Shown in pieces: positions 1 to 8,169 of a DNA stretch of 34,868 nt. The position numbers and the translations under genes are program-made. Origin of the DNA: Halobacillus faecis (lineage in GTDB: Bacteria; Bacillota; Bacilli; Bacillales; Halobacillaceae); NCBI RefSeq assembly GCF_007991335.1, contig NZ_BJYD01000016.1, positions 1 through 34,868 of the forward strand, written 5' to 3'. Below the pieces are notes generated by a model, which did not search any database, had not been told where the DNA came from, and worked only from the letters and a program-made list of their open reading frames with translations. Within the stretch, counting starts at the first letter, position 1. Every line of letters begins with the position of its first letter.

Positions 1-80
1 CCTTCCCAGCCACCCCTGACGCCCAACAAGGCAACGAACCCTGTAAACATCCCGAAATTGAGTCTTCCACTATCCTGCCA
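1..80 (-). repeat. Foldback repeat family, copy 1 (truncated by window edge)
   Basis: Read on the minus strand, this stretch matches the first half of the element at 15979-16133, including the shared block GGCGTCAGGGGTGGCTGGGA-type core (AGCGTCAGGGGTGGCTGGGA in copy 2) and the terminal TGGCAGGAT. The other terminus lies outside the window. It contains no coding potential that I trust. Confidence 0.75.
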
Positions 81-173
81 GATTGTTCAATAACTTTTTT
101 CTGGTCGTTTTCAGAGACTTTTAATAACAATTATGATGAAAAAGAGGAAATTAGAAATTTTTTAACTTTGATT

Positions 174-199
174 TGAACGAATGAACAAATGCTTACGTC
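174..199 (+). promoter_or_regulatory. ECF (SigY-type) autoregulatory promoter
   Basis: TGAACG at 174-179 and CGTC at 196-199 are separated by exactly 16 bases. From memory, this is the consensus reported for Bacillus subtilis SigY. It lies about 30 bases upstream of the sigY-like start codon, so the operon is expected to be autoregulated. Confidence 0.8.
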
Positions 200-230
200 T
201 TATAGTCAGGGAACGAAATGAGGGATGTAT

Positions 231-749
231 ATGGATTCGGATCTCATCAGGAGGGCACAAGCTGGAGATGAACAGGCACTCGCTGAACTCTTGAAAAAAC
301 ACTATAGCTTCATCGTTAAATATGTATGGAAAATGAGCGGGGATGAACAGCTGGCTTATGATGTGACACAGGACACACTCATGAAGACTATCAAGAAGAT
401 TAACCAGTTTCATCATCGATCCAAGTTTTCTACATGGCTGATTCAAATTGCTACACACACATACTTGGACTACAAGCGAAAGCAAAACAAGAAAGATAAA
501 CTGGATGAGAAACTCAGGAATGAATTTTCCCACTCCCCTGTTTCTTTTTCGAACGATTGGCATGAAGTTCAGGAAGCCTTATGGAAACTTGAGGACGAAC
601 ATCGGATCCCCCTCGTCTTGAAACATTATTACGGCTATGACTATAAAGATATTGCAAAAATGACCAAAGTGAAAGTAGGGACAGTGAAATCCAGAGTCCA
701 TTATGGGTTGGAGAAATTACGAAAGGAGCTGAAAACGGATGACAGATGA
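231..749 (+). CDS. sigY: ECF RNA polymerase sigma factor, SigY-like
   Basis: Extracytoplasmic-function sigma factor of about 172 residues. Region 2 (roughly residues 8-75) includes the DVTQDTLMK core-binding segment and the FSTWLIQIATHTYLDYKR promoter-melting segment. Region 4 (roughly 110-168) carries the helix-turn-helix DIAKMTKVKVGTVKSRVHYG. The downstream genes follow the order of the B. subtilis sigY-yxlCDEFG operon, which is the main reason for the specific name. An in-frame ATG at 225 directly abuts the GAGGG ribosome binding site, whereas the ATG at 231 is spaced 6 bases from it, so 231 is preferred. A matching SigY-type promoter lies just upstream. In B. subtilis this sigma factor is held inactive by the products of the next genes; the inducing signal is poorly defined. 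Confidence 0.88.
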   Translation: MDSDLIRRAQAGDEQALAELLKKHYSFIVKYVWKMSGDEQLAYDVTQDTLMKTIKKINQFHHRSKFSTWLIQIATHTYLDYKRKQNKKDKLDEKLRNEFSHSPVSFSNDWHEVQEALWKLEDEHRIPLVLKHYYGYDYKDIAKMTKVKVGTVKSRVHYGLEKLRKELKTDDR

Positions 750-1059
750 AAAGACACCGAAAAGCATGGAAGAAAGGCTTCAGGAAGCAGCCAGACACAC
801 AGATACAAAAATGGAACCAACGGAGCCTGCCCTCGCCTACTTTGAGAACCTTATTGAAGAACAGACCGCCCTTTGGTACCGACAGCTGTGGTTTGAATTG
901 ACTTGCTTATGGGGCATTGCGTTTATTTTTATATCTTTCCTTATTTTCAGCTTATTCTATGTTCCTCTTTTGTTTGTTCTCGCACAAGTCACTTCCATTA
1001 TCGTTCTGATCCGCTACTTCTATAAAGAACGCTACGAGATGGTGGAGATGCAGCAATGA
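739..1059 (+). CDS. yxlC: YxlC-like membrane protein, likely anti-SigY component
   Basis: A 106-residue protein with an acidic N-terminal cytoplasmic part (about 1-50) and two predicted membrane helices (about 52-72 and 74-92), ending in a basic/acidic tail. The length matches B. subtilis YxlC. It overlaps the sigma factor gene by 11 bases, so the two are translationally coupled, as is usual for a sigma/anti-sigma pair. In B. subtilis, YxlC with YxlD is needed to keep SigY inactive; the same role here is inferred from position and topology, not from a sequence motif. Confidence 0.75.
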   Translation: MTDEKTPKSMEERLQEAARHTDTKMEPTEPALAYFENLIEEQTALWYRQLWFELTCLWGIAFIFISFLIFSLFYVPLLFVLAQVTSIIVLIRYFYKERYEMVEMQQ

Positions 1060-1280
1060 AGAATTATGGACCTGAAGAAATGCCTGTATGGGGTTGGCTG
1101 ATTGTCGCACTCATTTTAATGACACAAAGTTCCATTCTTTTTATTAAAGCTAGAAAAATCGGAAAAGCTCCGTGGTTGTGGGGAATTGTAGGCTTGATTC
1201 AATTTCCAGTGCCAAGTATCATCTTTTTCATCTTATGGAAAACGGTCTGGCAGAGGAAAGAAACGAAGGGGAAATCATAA
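1056..1280 (+). CDS. yxlD: YxlD-like small membrane protein of the sigY operon
   Basis: A 74-residue protein with two hydrophobic helices (about 11-29 and 41-61) and a strongly basic C-terminus. Its start overlaps the yxlC-like stop by 4 bases (ATGA), which indicates translational coupling. Position and size match B. subtilis YxlD, a partner of YxlC in negative control of SigY. The first helix begins around GWLIVALILMTQSSILF; no enzymatic motif is visible. Confidence 0.72.
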   Translation: MKNYGPEEMPVWGWLIVALILMTQSSILFIKARKIGKAPWLWGIVGLIQFPVPSIIFFILWKTVWQRKETKGKS

Positions 1281-1326
1281 TATTTTCTAGAGATAAGAAA
1301 AAATGGACCTATAAGGAGGTGATCTC

Positions 1327-1545
1327 ATGTTACTCACTCAAAACGCCATTGAATTTATCAACGACAATTTAGCAATCATCGCTCCCCTGCTCATTATCCA
1401 AGTGGTTTTGATGATTACAGCTCTTGTAAGCTTAATACGTGCAGAAGCTACAAAAGGGCCGAAATGGATGTGGGCGCTCATTATCTTATTCATCAACACG
1501 ATTGGCCCCATTGCTTATTTTATATTTGGAAGGAGTCAAGAGTAG
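1327..1545 (+). CDS. yxlE: YxlE-like protein, phospholipase D nuclease N-terminal (PLDc_N) domain
   Basis: A 72-residue two-helix membrane protein with the hallmark of the PLDc_N family: a first helix, a short polar loop ending in KGPKWMWALIILFINTIGPIAYF, then a GRSQE-type tail. Despite the family name it has no catalytic part. A near-perfect ribosome binding site (AAGGAGGTGAT) lies 4-10 bases upstream of the ATG. It is the fourth gene of the sigY-type operon, matching B. subtilis yxlE. Its role is unknown; it may support the adjacent ABC exporter. Confidence 0.78.
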   Translation: MLLTQNAIEFINDNLAIIAPLLIIQVVLMITALVSLIRAEATKGPKWMWALIILFINTIGPIAYFIFGRSQE

Positions 1546-1547
1546 TG

Positions 1548-2468
1548 ATGATTCACCTGAAAAATTTAACAAAAATATTCGATAAAGAATATGCGGTAAG
1601 GAACATCACCTTCGACCTGCCACCAGGTAAATGTACCGCTTTGCTTGGCCCAAACGGTGCAGGGAAGACCACAACATTGAAAATGATCGCAGGGCTCATG
1701 CACCCCACCTCAGGCCAAGTGGAACTCTCCAATGGGATGAGAGGGGATATTCGCCAATATATCGGTTACCTGCCTCAACATCCTCAGTTTCACAATTGGA
1801 TGACTGGCAAGGAGTTTCTTCAATATGTCGCTCGCCTTTCTCATATTCCTCATCTTGAATCTAAAAAGCTAGCGGAACGGTTACTGGAACGTGTGGGCAT
1901 TGCGGATGCCAAAAATCGAAAAATATCCAGCTACTCCGGTGGGATGAAACAAAGATTAGGAATTGCACAAGCCATGATTCACAAACCCAGTGTTCTTTTG
2001 TTGGATGAACCGGTCTCTGCGTTAGATCCAATCGGCCGGCGCGATGTATTAAATTTGATGGAAGAATTGAAACAAGAAGCTACGCTGCTCTACTCCACCC
2101 ATATTCTTAGCGATGCTGAGGAGGCAAGTGATGAAATTCTCCTTATGCACAAAGGATCTATTGTAGAATCCGGCTCTCTTCAAGATGTCAAGGAACGACA
2201 CCAGTTAGATAAGATCACACTTCGATTTGAAGGAGACATGCAATCATACCAAGAAAAAGTAGAAGCTTTCCCGTTTGTCACCCACACAGATATCCAAAAG
2301 AAAAAGCTCCATGTATATGTGCAGAATGTCCACGAGGCTCGTGCCGTTCTCTTAGACCTTGTAAACAAGGAAAAATGGCCGCTTCTATTCTTTGAAGTAG
2401 GTCAGACAACACTTGAGGATCTATTTATGAAGGTGGTGAATGAGCATGCAATGGCTGACCATTTATAA
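1548..2468 (+). CDS. yxlF: ABC transporter ATP-binding protein, YxlF-like
   Basis: ABC ATPase of about 306 residues. Visible motifs are Walker A GPNGAGKT (34-41), Q-loop near Gln77, signature SGGMKQR (130-136), Walker B LLLDEP (150-155) and switch His185. The C-terminal 90 residues are typical of the DrrA/CcmA-type exporters that pair with ABC-2 permeases. The ATG at 1548 follows the yxlE-like stop by two bases. A GTG at 1545 overlaps that stop and is equally well spaced from the GGAAGGAG site, so the start is uncertain by one codon. It overlaps the downstream permease gene. The substrate is unknown; in B. subtilis the yxlFG exporter is part of the SigY regulon. Confidence 0.88.
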   Translation: MIHLKNLTKIFDKEYAVRNITFDLPPGKCTALLGPNGAGKTTTLKMIAGLMHPTSGQVELSNGMRGDIRQYIGYLPQHPQFHNWMTGKEFLQYVARLSHIPHLESKKLAERLLERVGIADAKNRKISSYSGGMKQRLGIAQAMIHKPSVLLLDEPVSALDPIGRRDVLNLMEELKQEATLLYSTHILSDAEEASDEILLMHKGSIVESGSLQDVKERHQLDKITLRFEGDMQSYQEKVEAFPFVTHTDIQKKKLHVYVQNVHEARAVLLDLVNKEKWPLLFFEVGQTTLEDLFMKVVNEHAMADHL

Positions 2469-3218
2469 AAAAGAGTGCCTGGAATCTGCAAGGAATTACA
2501 GGTGGGTTTGGGTTCCTCTTGTCTTTATTCTTTTTTGTATCATGGATCCTTTAACGACTTATTATCTCCCGCAGATCCTTGAGTCAACCGGAGGACTTCC
2601 TGATGGGGCGACCTTTAATATCCCGACTCCGCCGGCACCAAATGTGTTCATGATGAGCATCTCACAAATTAACACACTTGGCGTGCTCGTCATCGCCCTG
2701 ATTACGATGGGAACCATTGCTGGAGAACGAAAGTCAGGGGTAGCGGAGCTGATTCTTGTAAAGCCGGTATCCTATAGTGCTTATGTGACCGCCAAATGGG
2801 CTGCACATGTCTCACTCGTTCTTCTTTCTGTTTTCGTCGGCTTAATGGCAAGCTGGTATTATGTGCAACTTCTTTTTGGTGATGTTTCTTTCATTCACGT
2901 CATAAGTTCAGCCGCCTTCTATGGCCTGTATATTATTTTCGTCATCAGTATTAGCCTCTTCATGAACACATGGACGAAAATTCCCGGCCTTGTTTTGTTT
3001 TTAACGATCAGCGTTATCCTTATATTAAATTTGATTACAAGTATTTTTCTCACCTTTTGGAATGGAGTCCTACAAGCATTGTCTCTCAACTTCCAGCCCT
3101 GCTAAGAAGCGGAGAAGCCAGTCAAAACCTCTGGATGGCTGGTTTGATCACCATACTGTCAATCATTCTCCTCCTTTTCGGAGCTATTCAGACACTGAAG
3201 CGAAGAGAGATCGTTTAG
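2440..3218 (+). pseudogene. yxlG: ABC-2 type permease, YxlG-like, frameshifted near the 3' end
   Basis: Membrane permease partner of the preceding ATPase. The first frame reads 221 residues with five hydrophobic segments and stops at 3105. The expected C-terminus, a sixth membrane helix followed by LKRREIV, continues in the -1 frame to 3218. The switch lies near the T run at 3055-3058: one additional T would join the frames and give a product of about 259 residues, the size I recall for B. subtilis YxlG. It could be a real mutation, phase variation or a base-calling error. Without the shift the product lacks its last helix. The ATG at 2446 is better spaced from AAGGTGG than the ATG at 2440. 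Confidence 0.8.
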
Positions 3219-3228
3219 ACAAAACCTA

Positions 3229-3267
3229 CCAGACAAGGTCATCCATATTCTGGATGACCTTGTCTGG
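3229..3267 (+). terminator. Intrinsic terminator of the sigY-type operon
   Basis: A perfect 17-bp inverted repeat (arms 3229-3245 and 3251-3267, loop TATTC) begins 10 bases after the permease stop. The tract that follows is T-rich rather than a pure T run (TTATTTCTGGTTTTT). Confidence 0.8.
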
Positions 3268-3365
3268 TTATTTCTGGTTTTTAAACATGTGATTTGTTCT
3301 TCATGATTATAGGGTATAAACTATTAGCATCTATTGCATACGAAGTTGTTAAAGGAGAGATTTAC

Positions 3366-4136
3366 ATGAAGCCAACTGCATTGATCACAGGAGCTTCGGG
3401 CGGTATAGGATACGAACTTGCCCGGCTGTTCGCTAAATCAGGGTATCACTTAATTGTCGTTGCACGATCCGAAGAAAAGCTTCATCAATTAAAAGGGGAA
3501 CTGAATGGTCATCCAATTACGATCATTCCTCAGGATCTATCAGAAACCGGAGCAGCCGAAGTTGTGTACAGTAAGGTAAAAGAACTCGGCCTGAATGTTA
3601 CTGTTCTTGTAAATAACGCTGGATTTGGTCTGAATGGAGCTTTCGAAGACCTCCCTCTGCTGGACCAACAAAAAATGTTGCAGGTGAACATCAATGCACT
3701 TACTGAACTTACCCACCTGTTCTTACCTGAAATCAAAGCCGCCCGCTTCCGCTCCATCCCTAAAGGGGTGTTGAATGTAGCGAGCACGGCTGCCTTCCAG
3801 CCTGGTCCAAAAATGGCCGTGTACTATGCTTCCAAAGCCTACGTCCTTTCCCTTTCAGAAGCTCTTGTAGAGGAGCTTAAAGATACAAGTGTGACGGTCA
3901 CCACCTTATGCCCGGGCGCAACAGATACGAACTTCTTTAAAACGGCAAAAGCAGAGCATACGAAACTTGTAAACAATACAATGTCGCCTGAATCGGTTGC
4001 CAATTCCGGGTTCCTCGGCTTTGTGAAAGGCAAACGTGTAGTTATTCCCGGAGTGATGAACCAAGGGTTAGCCTTTGCATCCAAGTTCATCCCACGCTCA
4101 TTTGCAGCAAAATTAGCTCATTATGTCGATAGCTAA
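3366..4136 (+). CDS. Short-chain dehydrogenase/reductase (SDR) family oxidoreductase
   Basis: Classical SDR of 256 residues. The nucleotide-binding motif TGASGGIG is at 8-15, NNAG at 83-86, and the catalytic Ser140 and YxxxK (Tyr153, Lys157) are all present, so the enzyme should be active with NAD(P)H. The overall type resembles the DltE/YqjQ group; the substrate cannot be read from sequence. An upstream in-frame ATG at 3294 exists, but the AAAGGAGAG site 6 bases before 3366 fixes the start. It is monocistronic, between the sigY-operon terminator and a weak terminator at 4138. Confidence 0.88.
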   Translation: MKPTALITGASGGIGYELARLFAKSGYHLIVVARSEEKLHQLKGELNGHPITIIPQDLSETGAAEVVYSKVKELGLNVTVLVNNAGFGLNGAFEDLPLLDQQKMLQVNINALTELTHLFLPEIKAARFRSIPKGVLNVASTAAFQPGPKMAVYYASKAYVLSLSEALVEELKDTSVTVTTLCPGATDTNFFKTAKAEHTKLVNNTMSPESVANSGFLGFVKGKRVVIPGVMNQGLAFASKFIPRSFAAKLAHYVDS

Positions 4137-4175
4137 GGAGAGGTCATACAAGTTTATTTGTATCCATTCTCTTTT
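4137..4175 (+). terminator. Possible weak terminator after the SDR gene
   Basis: Imperfect inverted repeat: outer GGAGAG/CTCT and inner ATACAA/TTGTAT arms, followed by CTTTTTCTCC. The interior mismatches make it weak. Confidence 0.4.
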
Positions 4176-4236
4176 TCTCCCCCTCCCCTTCCTATATAAT
4201 AGAAATTACTGGTAAACACTTTTAAGGGGGCTGCAC

Positions 4237-4734
4237 ATGAAGAGATTAATCCTATGGTTTTCATTCTGTCTATGTATCGGTGCCGTCACAGGAGCCTATT
4301 TGTATGTACAAACCCAGGGGGCAACCATAGCTCATGGTGTCACAGGAACAGTGAACGCGGAAGAACTGAGAGCCTATGAGAGAGATGGGAAAAATCCTTT
4401 TGGAGGAGAGATTTCGGGGCCAGAATTGACAGACAAAGAATACCAGGAATACATTCATGGCATGGCACATCAGAAAGTAAAAGCAGATGAAAAATGGACG
4501 TTTTTTGAAATCCACCCCCTTCGTATTTCTTGGCTGCTGGAACATTTGGAGACGAATGATTTGACTCATAAGCATGTCTATAAGCAAATTTTAATGAAAT
4601 GGGCTGATGAAGATTTTTCTAATGCTGTAGCTGACCATAACACGATTTGGGAAATGCAGCGCGGCACCATTGGAAAAGCCAAGCGCCTCCTTACTCCTGA
4701 GGAAGAGGACGAATATATAAAAGAAAACAACTGA
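4237..4734 (+). CDS. DUF6241-like membrane-anchored or secreted protein
   Basis: A 165-residue protein with an N-terminal hydrophobic segment (about 4-24), either a signal peptide or a single anchor; there is no lipobox cysteine. The remainder is hydrophilic. The segments IHGMAHQKVKADEKW (about 74-88) and VADHNTIWEMQRGTIGKAKRLLTPEEE (about 132-158) resemble what I recall of the DUF6241 family of Bacillaceae, for which no function is established. AAGGGGG is well spaced from the ATG and a TATAAT lies at 4195-4200. The stop codon lies inside the stem of the following terminator. Confidence 0.7.
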   Translation: MKRLILWFSFCLCIGAVTGAYLYVQTQGATIAHGVTGTVNAEELRAYERDGKNPFGGEISGPELTDKEYQEYIHGMAHQKVKADEKWTFFEIHPLRISWLLEHLETNDLTHKHVYKQILMKWADEDFSNAVADHNTIWEMQRGTIGKAKRLLTPEEEDEYIKENN

Positions 4735-4763
4735 CCCGAGATCATCGAGTCAGTTGTTTTTTT
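4727..4763. terminator. Bidirectional terminator between convergent genes
   Basis: ACAACTGAC (4727-4735) pairs with GTCAGTTGT (4749-4757), followed by a run of T on the plus strand and preceded by A residues. It serves the DUF6241-like gene and probably the convergent GNAT gene. Confidence 0.8.
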
Positions 4764-5160
4764 ACATTTCTTCAGCTGATTTCCTAAATCCATAAAAGGA
4801 GCGGTATCCTTGATTCGCATAGTACCCACTGGACTTTGTGGAAGCCAACATTTCCACCCGCGTACTTGGGTAGCACTCATGGGCGGTTTGAATCAATTTC
4901 TCCGCAATTCCCTGATTTCTAAAACTTTCTTTCACAAGCAAATCACACACGTACAATGTGATGGACCCATCCGTGAGCCCTCGGAGGAAGCCGGCGAGTT
5001 CACCATCTACAATGGCAACTAAAGCTGGTTCTGAATTCAACCAGGAGCATAACGTTTCCTCGCCACGTTCTACAAGGCCGCTCCATCCTTCTTTTTCATT
5101 TAATTGCTGGACAGCGTCAAAATCTTTTTCAAGAAACGTACGAATTTGAATAGCTTCCAT
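4762..5160 (-). CDS. GNAT family N-acetyltransferase
   Basis: A 132-residue GNAT domain protein. The acetyl-CoA pyrophosphate-binding motif A is visible as DLLVKESFRNQGIAEKLI (about 91-108, RNQGIA for the R/QxxGxG/A loop), followed by motif B ending in SSGYYANQGYRSFYGFRK. The substrate is unknown. AAAGGTAGGA precedes the ATG. Upstream on the same strand lies a sequence matching the SigW consensus, TGAAAC-N16-CGTA (5243-5268), which would place the gene in an extracytoplasmic stress regulon. Confidence 0.85.
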   Translation of the reverse strand: MEAIQIRTFLEKDFDAVQQLNEKEGWSGLVERGEETLCSWLNSEPALVAIVDGELAGFLRGLTDGSITLYVCDLLVKESFRNQGIAEKLIQTAHECYPSTRVEMLASTKSSGYYANQGYRSFYGFRKSAEEM

Positions 5161-5242
5161 GTCATCCTACCTTTCGCTGTGATTAAGATTTTCCCCTTTG
5201 AGCCGTCACCCAGTCTGTTGATTCTATTTGTCTACTCTTTAT

Positions 5243-5268
5243 TACGTTTGATTCCCTTAAACGTTTCA
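5243..5268 (-). promoter_or_regulatory. ECF SigW-type promoter of the GNAT gene
   Basis: On the minus strand, TGAAAC (5268-5263) is followed after exactly 16 bases by CGTA (5246-5243). This equals the SigW consensus of B. subtilis. It leaves a leader of about 75 bases before the GNAT start at 5160. The rest of the 5161-5454 gap shows no gene. Confidence 0.6.
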
Positions 5269-5454
5269 AGTTATATAAGAAAATCCGACTATTTTTTGAA
5301 TAACTTTTAACGTCTTCCTATATCTTTGTTGTGGTCCTCCCCGAAAACCCAGCTTTGGGTTGCTAACAAATCAGAATTTTTAAGAATCAGATGGAGGAAA
5401 GTATGGTAAAATGTGAACGGAAGTTTTTCTTTTTTTGTTCAAGGAGTGGAAAAC

Positions 5455-5922
5455 ATGTGGAAAAGAATTTTACTGTTTGCGACATTGGTTTTTCTCGCCG
5501 CTTGTTCATCGCAAAATCTATCGCTTGAGGATTTGGAAACGGCTTATCCTGAAACGTTCGCTCAGCAGTTAGGTTCCTTATCGGAGGAGAAGAAGGAGAA
5601 GCTCGGTCTTCCTGAAGATATGCCATTCGAAGTCACTCAGGTTGAGTCAACGGTGGAAGACAACAGAGTCGATATCCTCTATCAATCGGATGGTTCAGAA
5701 AAAGCCGAGGTAAGCACGTTGTATGAACCTGGGAACATTCTCCAAGAATCAGAACTGCAGGTCCCTTTGAATTCTGGCGCTGTAGCCGGTGTCCAGGAAA
5801 AGGAGGATCATATTTTTGTAGAATGGTATGATGGTGATCTAGATGTCATCTATCAGCTCGAATACTATGGTCCTGAAGAAGAACGGGCAGAAAAAGCTAT
5901 GAATGTTGCAAACGCTATATAA
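5455..5922 (+). CDS. Putative lipoprotein of unknown function
   Basis: A 155-residue protein starting with a lipoprotein signal (MWKRILLFATLVFLAAC) with lipobox LAAC, the modified cysteine being residue 17. The mature part is acidic and lacks a motif I recognise. The in-frame ATG at 5413 has no ribosome binding site and would disrupt the signal peptide; AAGGAGTGG precedes 5455, so that start is chosen. A -10-like TAAAAT with upstream TGG lies at about 5406. It is expected at the outer face of the cytoplasmic membrane and is monocistronic. Confidence 0.8.
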   Translation: MWKRILLFATLVFLAACSSQNLSLEDLETAYPETFAQQLGSLSEEKKEKLGLPEDMPFEVTQVESTVEDNRVDILYQSDGSEKAEVSTLYEPGNILQESELQVPLNSGAVAGVQEKEDHIFVEWYDGDLDVIYQLEYYGPEEERAEKAMNVANAI

Positions 5923-5945
5923 AATTTCATCTATGAGATTTCTAT

Positions 5946-5980
5946 AGAAGAGCCGTCACTTATGTTGTGACGGCTCTTCT
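5946..5980. terminator. Bidirectional terminator
   Basis: AGAAGAGCCGTCAC (5946-5959) and GTGACGGCTCTTCT (5967-5980) form a 14-bp perfect stem with a 7-base loop. It lies between the lipoprotein gene (plus) and the helicase gene (minus). Confidence 0.85.
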
Positions 5981-5985
5981 ATTTA

Positions 5986-8139
5986 CTATAGTTTTTCCAG
6001 CTTTTTAAAGTTACGACTGATCGGCCGGGGGGCTTTAAGACGGTCAAAGAAGACCAGGTAATTGTTTTTCTTCTCATCGACTTCTTGGATGGAACCTTCT
6101 CCGAAAACGGGATGCTTGACCCGGGTTCCTTTTTCAAAGAAATCACCAGAAGGTTCTTTCTCCAGACGATGGGAGGCACGAATATATTCTTTCGCTTCTT
6201 CAATGAGAGATTCATCCAACTCTCCGATACGATCATAGAAACGATCTTCGACTTCAAATATAAAACGGGAAGGGTATTTCTTTTGTCCTCCATTTTGAAA
6301 GCCTTCAGATTCTGTTAAATACAGTTCCTGTTCCGCTCTCGTCACGGCTACATAGGCAAGCCTGCGCTCCTCTTCCAGCCCCCTCTCTTTCCGTTGCCTG
6401 ATTGCCCGCACATTGGGAAGGACACTTTCTGACATACCAATAACAAATACATAAGGATACTCCAGTCCTTTGGCTGTATGAATCGTCATGAGTTTAATGG
6501 AATCGATCTGGTCTGCCCTATCGTTATCTGTATAGAGTGAAACCATTTGCAAGTATTCGTCCAAATCAATATCTTCCCCAAGTGTTTGCTCATACTGGAC
6601 AATCGAATGAAGAAGCTCAGTCATATTATCCAACCTCTCTTGATCCCCGTCCTCCCTACGATAAGCTTCGTACCCCGTCACTTGCATAGCTTCTTGAAGC
6701 AGTTCCGAAACTTTTCTTCTGCTTCTGATTTCCTTTAAATATTCAATCGCGTCAATGAAAGATTGAGCACCTGTCCGCCTCAGCCGATCATGGTCCGCAT
6801 ATTTTTTCAGGGTTTCATAGAGGGATCGCCCCTCCTCTTCCGCTTTTTCCCTGAGGAAACTCATACGCTTCTTCCCAATTTGACGTTTCGGTACATTAAT
6901 GATGCGACTGAAAGACAAATCATCCTGAAAAGCGATCATCCTCAAGTGAGCGAGAGCATCCTTAATTTCCAGGCGGTCAAAAAATTTAAAACCACCGAAA
7001 ATCGTGTATTCGATATTTTCAGCAATCAGTTCCTGTTCCACAAATCGGGATAAGTAATTCGCTCGATACAGAATAGCGATTTCACTCAGATTTGCTCTCT
7101 TTTTTTCCACGAGCTGTTTGATCCTACTCACGATCCATTTCGCTTCCTGTATCTCGTCTTTCCCATGATAGTGAACCACTTTCACTCCTGAAGGATTGAC
7201 AGGAAGCATGTCCTTATCCACCCTGAAGTAGTTATTGCGGATCAAGGCATTTCCCAAAGAGAGAATCTCCGGTGTGGAACGGTAATTTTCCTTTAAAAAG
7301 ATGGTCTGAGCATCAGTAAAGTAATTTTCAAAGTCCACCATGTACTTAGGGTCAGCTCCCCGCCATTCATAAATGGTTTGATCGGGATCACCAACGACGA
7401 ATAGATTTCCCTGTTTTTCAGCAAGCATTTTCACAAGTTCGAATTGTTTTAAGCTGCTATCCTGAAATTCATCGACCTGTATGTAAAAAAGTCGATCCTG
7501 CCACTTTTCAAGCACCTCTTTATTTTGTTCGAAAAGAGTGAAAACAAAATTGAGCAAATCATCGAAATCCAGCCCGTACACACGCTTTTGCTTCTTGAGG
7601 TACTGTTGGATAATCTGACTGTCGAGGTCTCCTGATTCTTCTACGGAAGGCATTTGTCCACGTAAAATCATTTGTTGTACATAATGCGTGTTTCCTTTAA
7701 GGATACCAATCTTATCGAGAATCCTTTTGAATGTTTTATCATTCAGTTTTAATCCCATATCCTCAAAGATCTCTCTCAGTAAAATCTTCTGATCTTCCAC
7801 GTCCAAAATGACAAAATTCTTTGGGTAAAAAAGCCGGTGAATATCTTCCCGTAGGACACGGACACAAAATCCGTGATACGTGGTTATAAATCCTGTATCC
7901 TGCTCTCCCCCAATTAACTTTTTCACCCGTCGCCTCATTTCATGGGCGGCCTTGTTTGTAAAGGTTACAGATAAAATATTAGCTGGGTCGATCCCGAGCT
8001 CATTTACGATAAAGGCATACCGATGAGTCAGGGCCCGTGTCTTACCAGAACCTGCACCTGCAATGACGCGGACGTATCCTTCTGTAGATACAACCGCTTC
8101 TTGCTGTGATGGGTTCAGTCCGTCCAGTAGTTCTTCCAT
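5986..8139 (-). CDS. yjcD: UvrD/PcrA-family (SF1) ATP-dependent DNA helicase, YjcD-like
   Basis: SF1A helicase of about 717 residues. Visible motifs are the Q-motif LNPSQQEAV, Walker A GAGSGKT (28-34), motif Ia VTFTNKAA, Walker B with DEFQD (about 223-227), motif III GDPDQTIYEWRGA, motif IV ENYRST, motif V TIHTAKGLEYPYVFVIG, and motif VI EERRLAYVAVTRA. The last 60 residues (KGTRVKHPVFGEGSIQEVDEKKNNYLVFF) resemble the C-terminal Tudor-like, RNA-polymerase-contacting region of PcrA/UvrD. Size and type resemble B. subtilis YjcD rather than PcrA itself. A GTG at 8148 extends the frame by three codons, but AAAGG is better placed for the ATG at 8139. It probably acts in repair or replication-transcription conflict resolution; the exact role is unknown. 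Confidence 0.88.
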   Translation of the reverse strand: MEELLDGLNPSQQEAVVSTEGYVRVIAGAGSGKTRALTHRYAFIVNELGIDPANILSVTFTNKAAHEMRRRVKKLIGGEQDTGFITTYHGFCVRVLREDIHRLFYPKNFVILDVEDQKILLREIFEDMGLKLNDKTFKRILDKIGILKGNTHYVQQMILRGQMPSVEESGDLDSQIIQQYLKKQKRVYGLDFDDLLNFVFTLFEQNKEVLEKWQDRLFYIQVDEFQDSSLKQFELVKMLAEKQGNLFVVGDPDQTIYEWRGADPKYMVDFENYFTDAQTIFLKENYRSTPEILSLGNALIRNNYFRVDKDMLPVNPSGVKVVHYHGKDEIQEAKWIVSRIKQLVEKKRANLSEIAILYRANYLSRFVEQELIAENIEYTIFGGFKFFDRLEIKDALAHLRMIAFQDDLSFSRIINVPKRQIGKKRMSFLREKAEEEGRSLYETLKKYADHDRLRRTGAQSFIDAIEYLKEIRSRRKVSELLQEAMQVTGYEAYRREDGDQERLDNMTELLHSIVQYEQTLGEDIDLDEYLQMVSLYTDNDRADQIDSIKLMTIHTAKGLEYPYVFVIGMSESVLPNVRAIRQRKERGLEEERRLAYVAVTRAEQELYLTESEGFQNGGQKKYPSRFIFEVEDRFYDRIGELDESLIEEAKEYIRASHRLEKEPSGDFFEKGTRVKHPVFGEGSIQEVDEKKNNYLVFFDRLKAPRPISRNFKKLEKL

Positions 8140-8169
8140 ATCGATCACCTTTCAAGAACATTTGTTTGT

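Noticed and set aside
3294-3365. Longer start of the SDR protein (24 additional residues)
   Set aside because: No ribosome binding site, and the Rossmann fold begins directly after the ATG at 3366.
5979-6293. 104-residue reading frame inside the helicase gene
   Set aside because: A shadow frame of the helicase coding region; no ribosome binding site or family.
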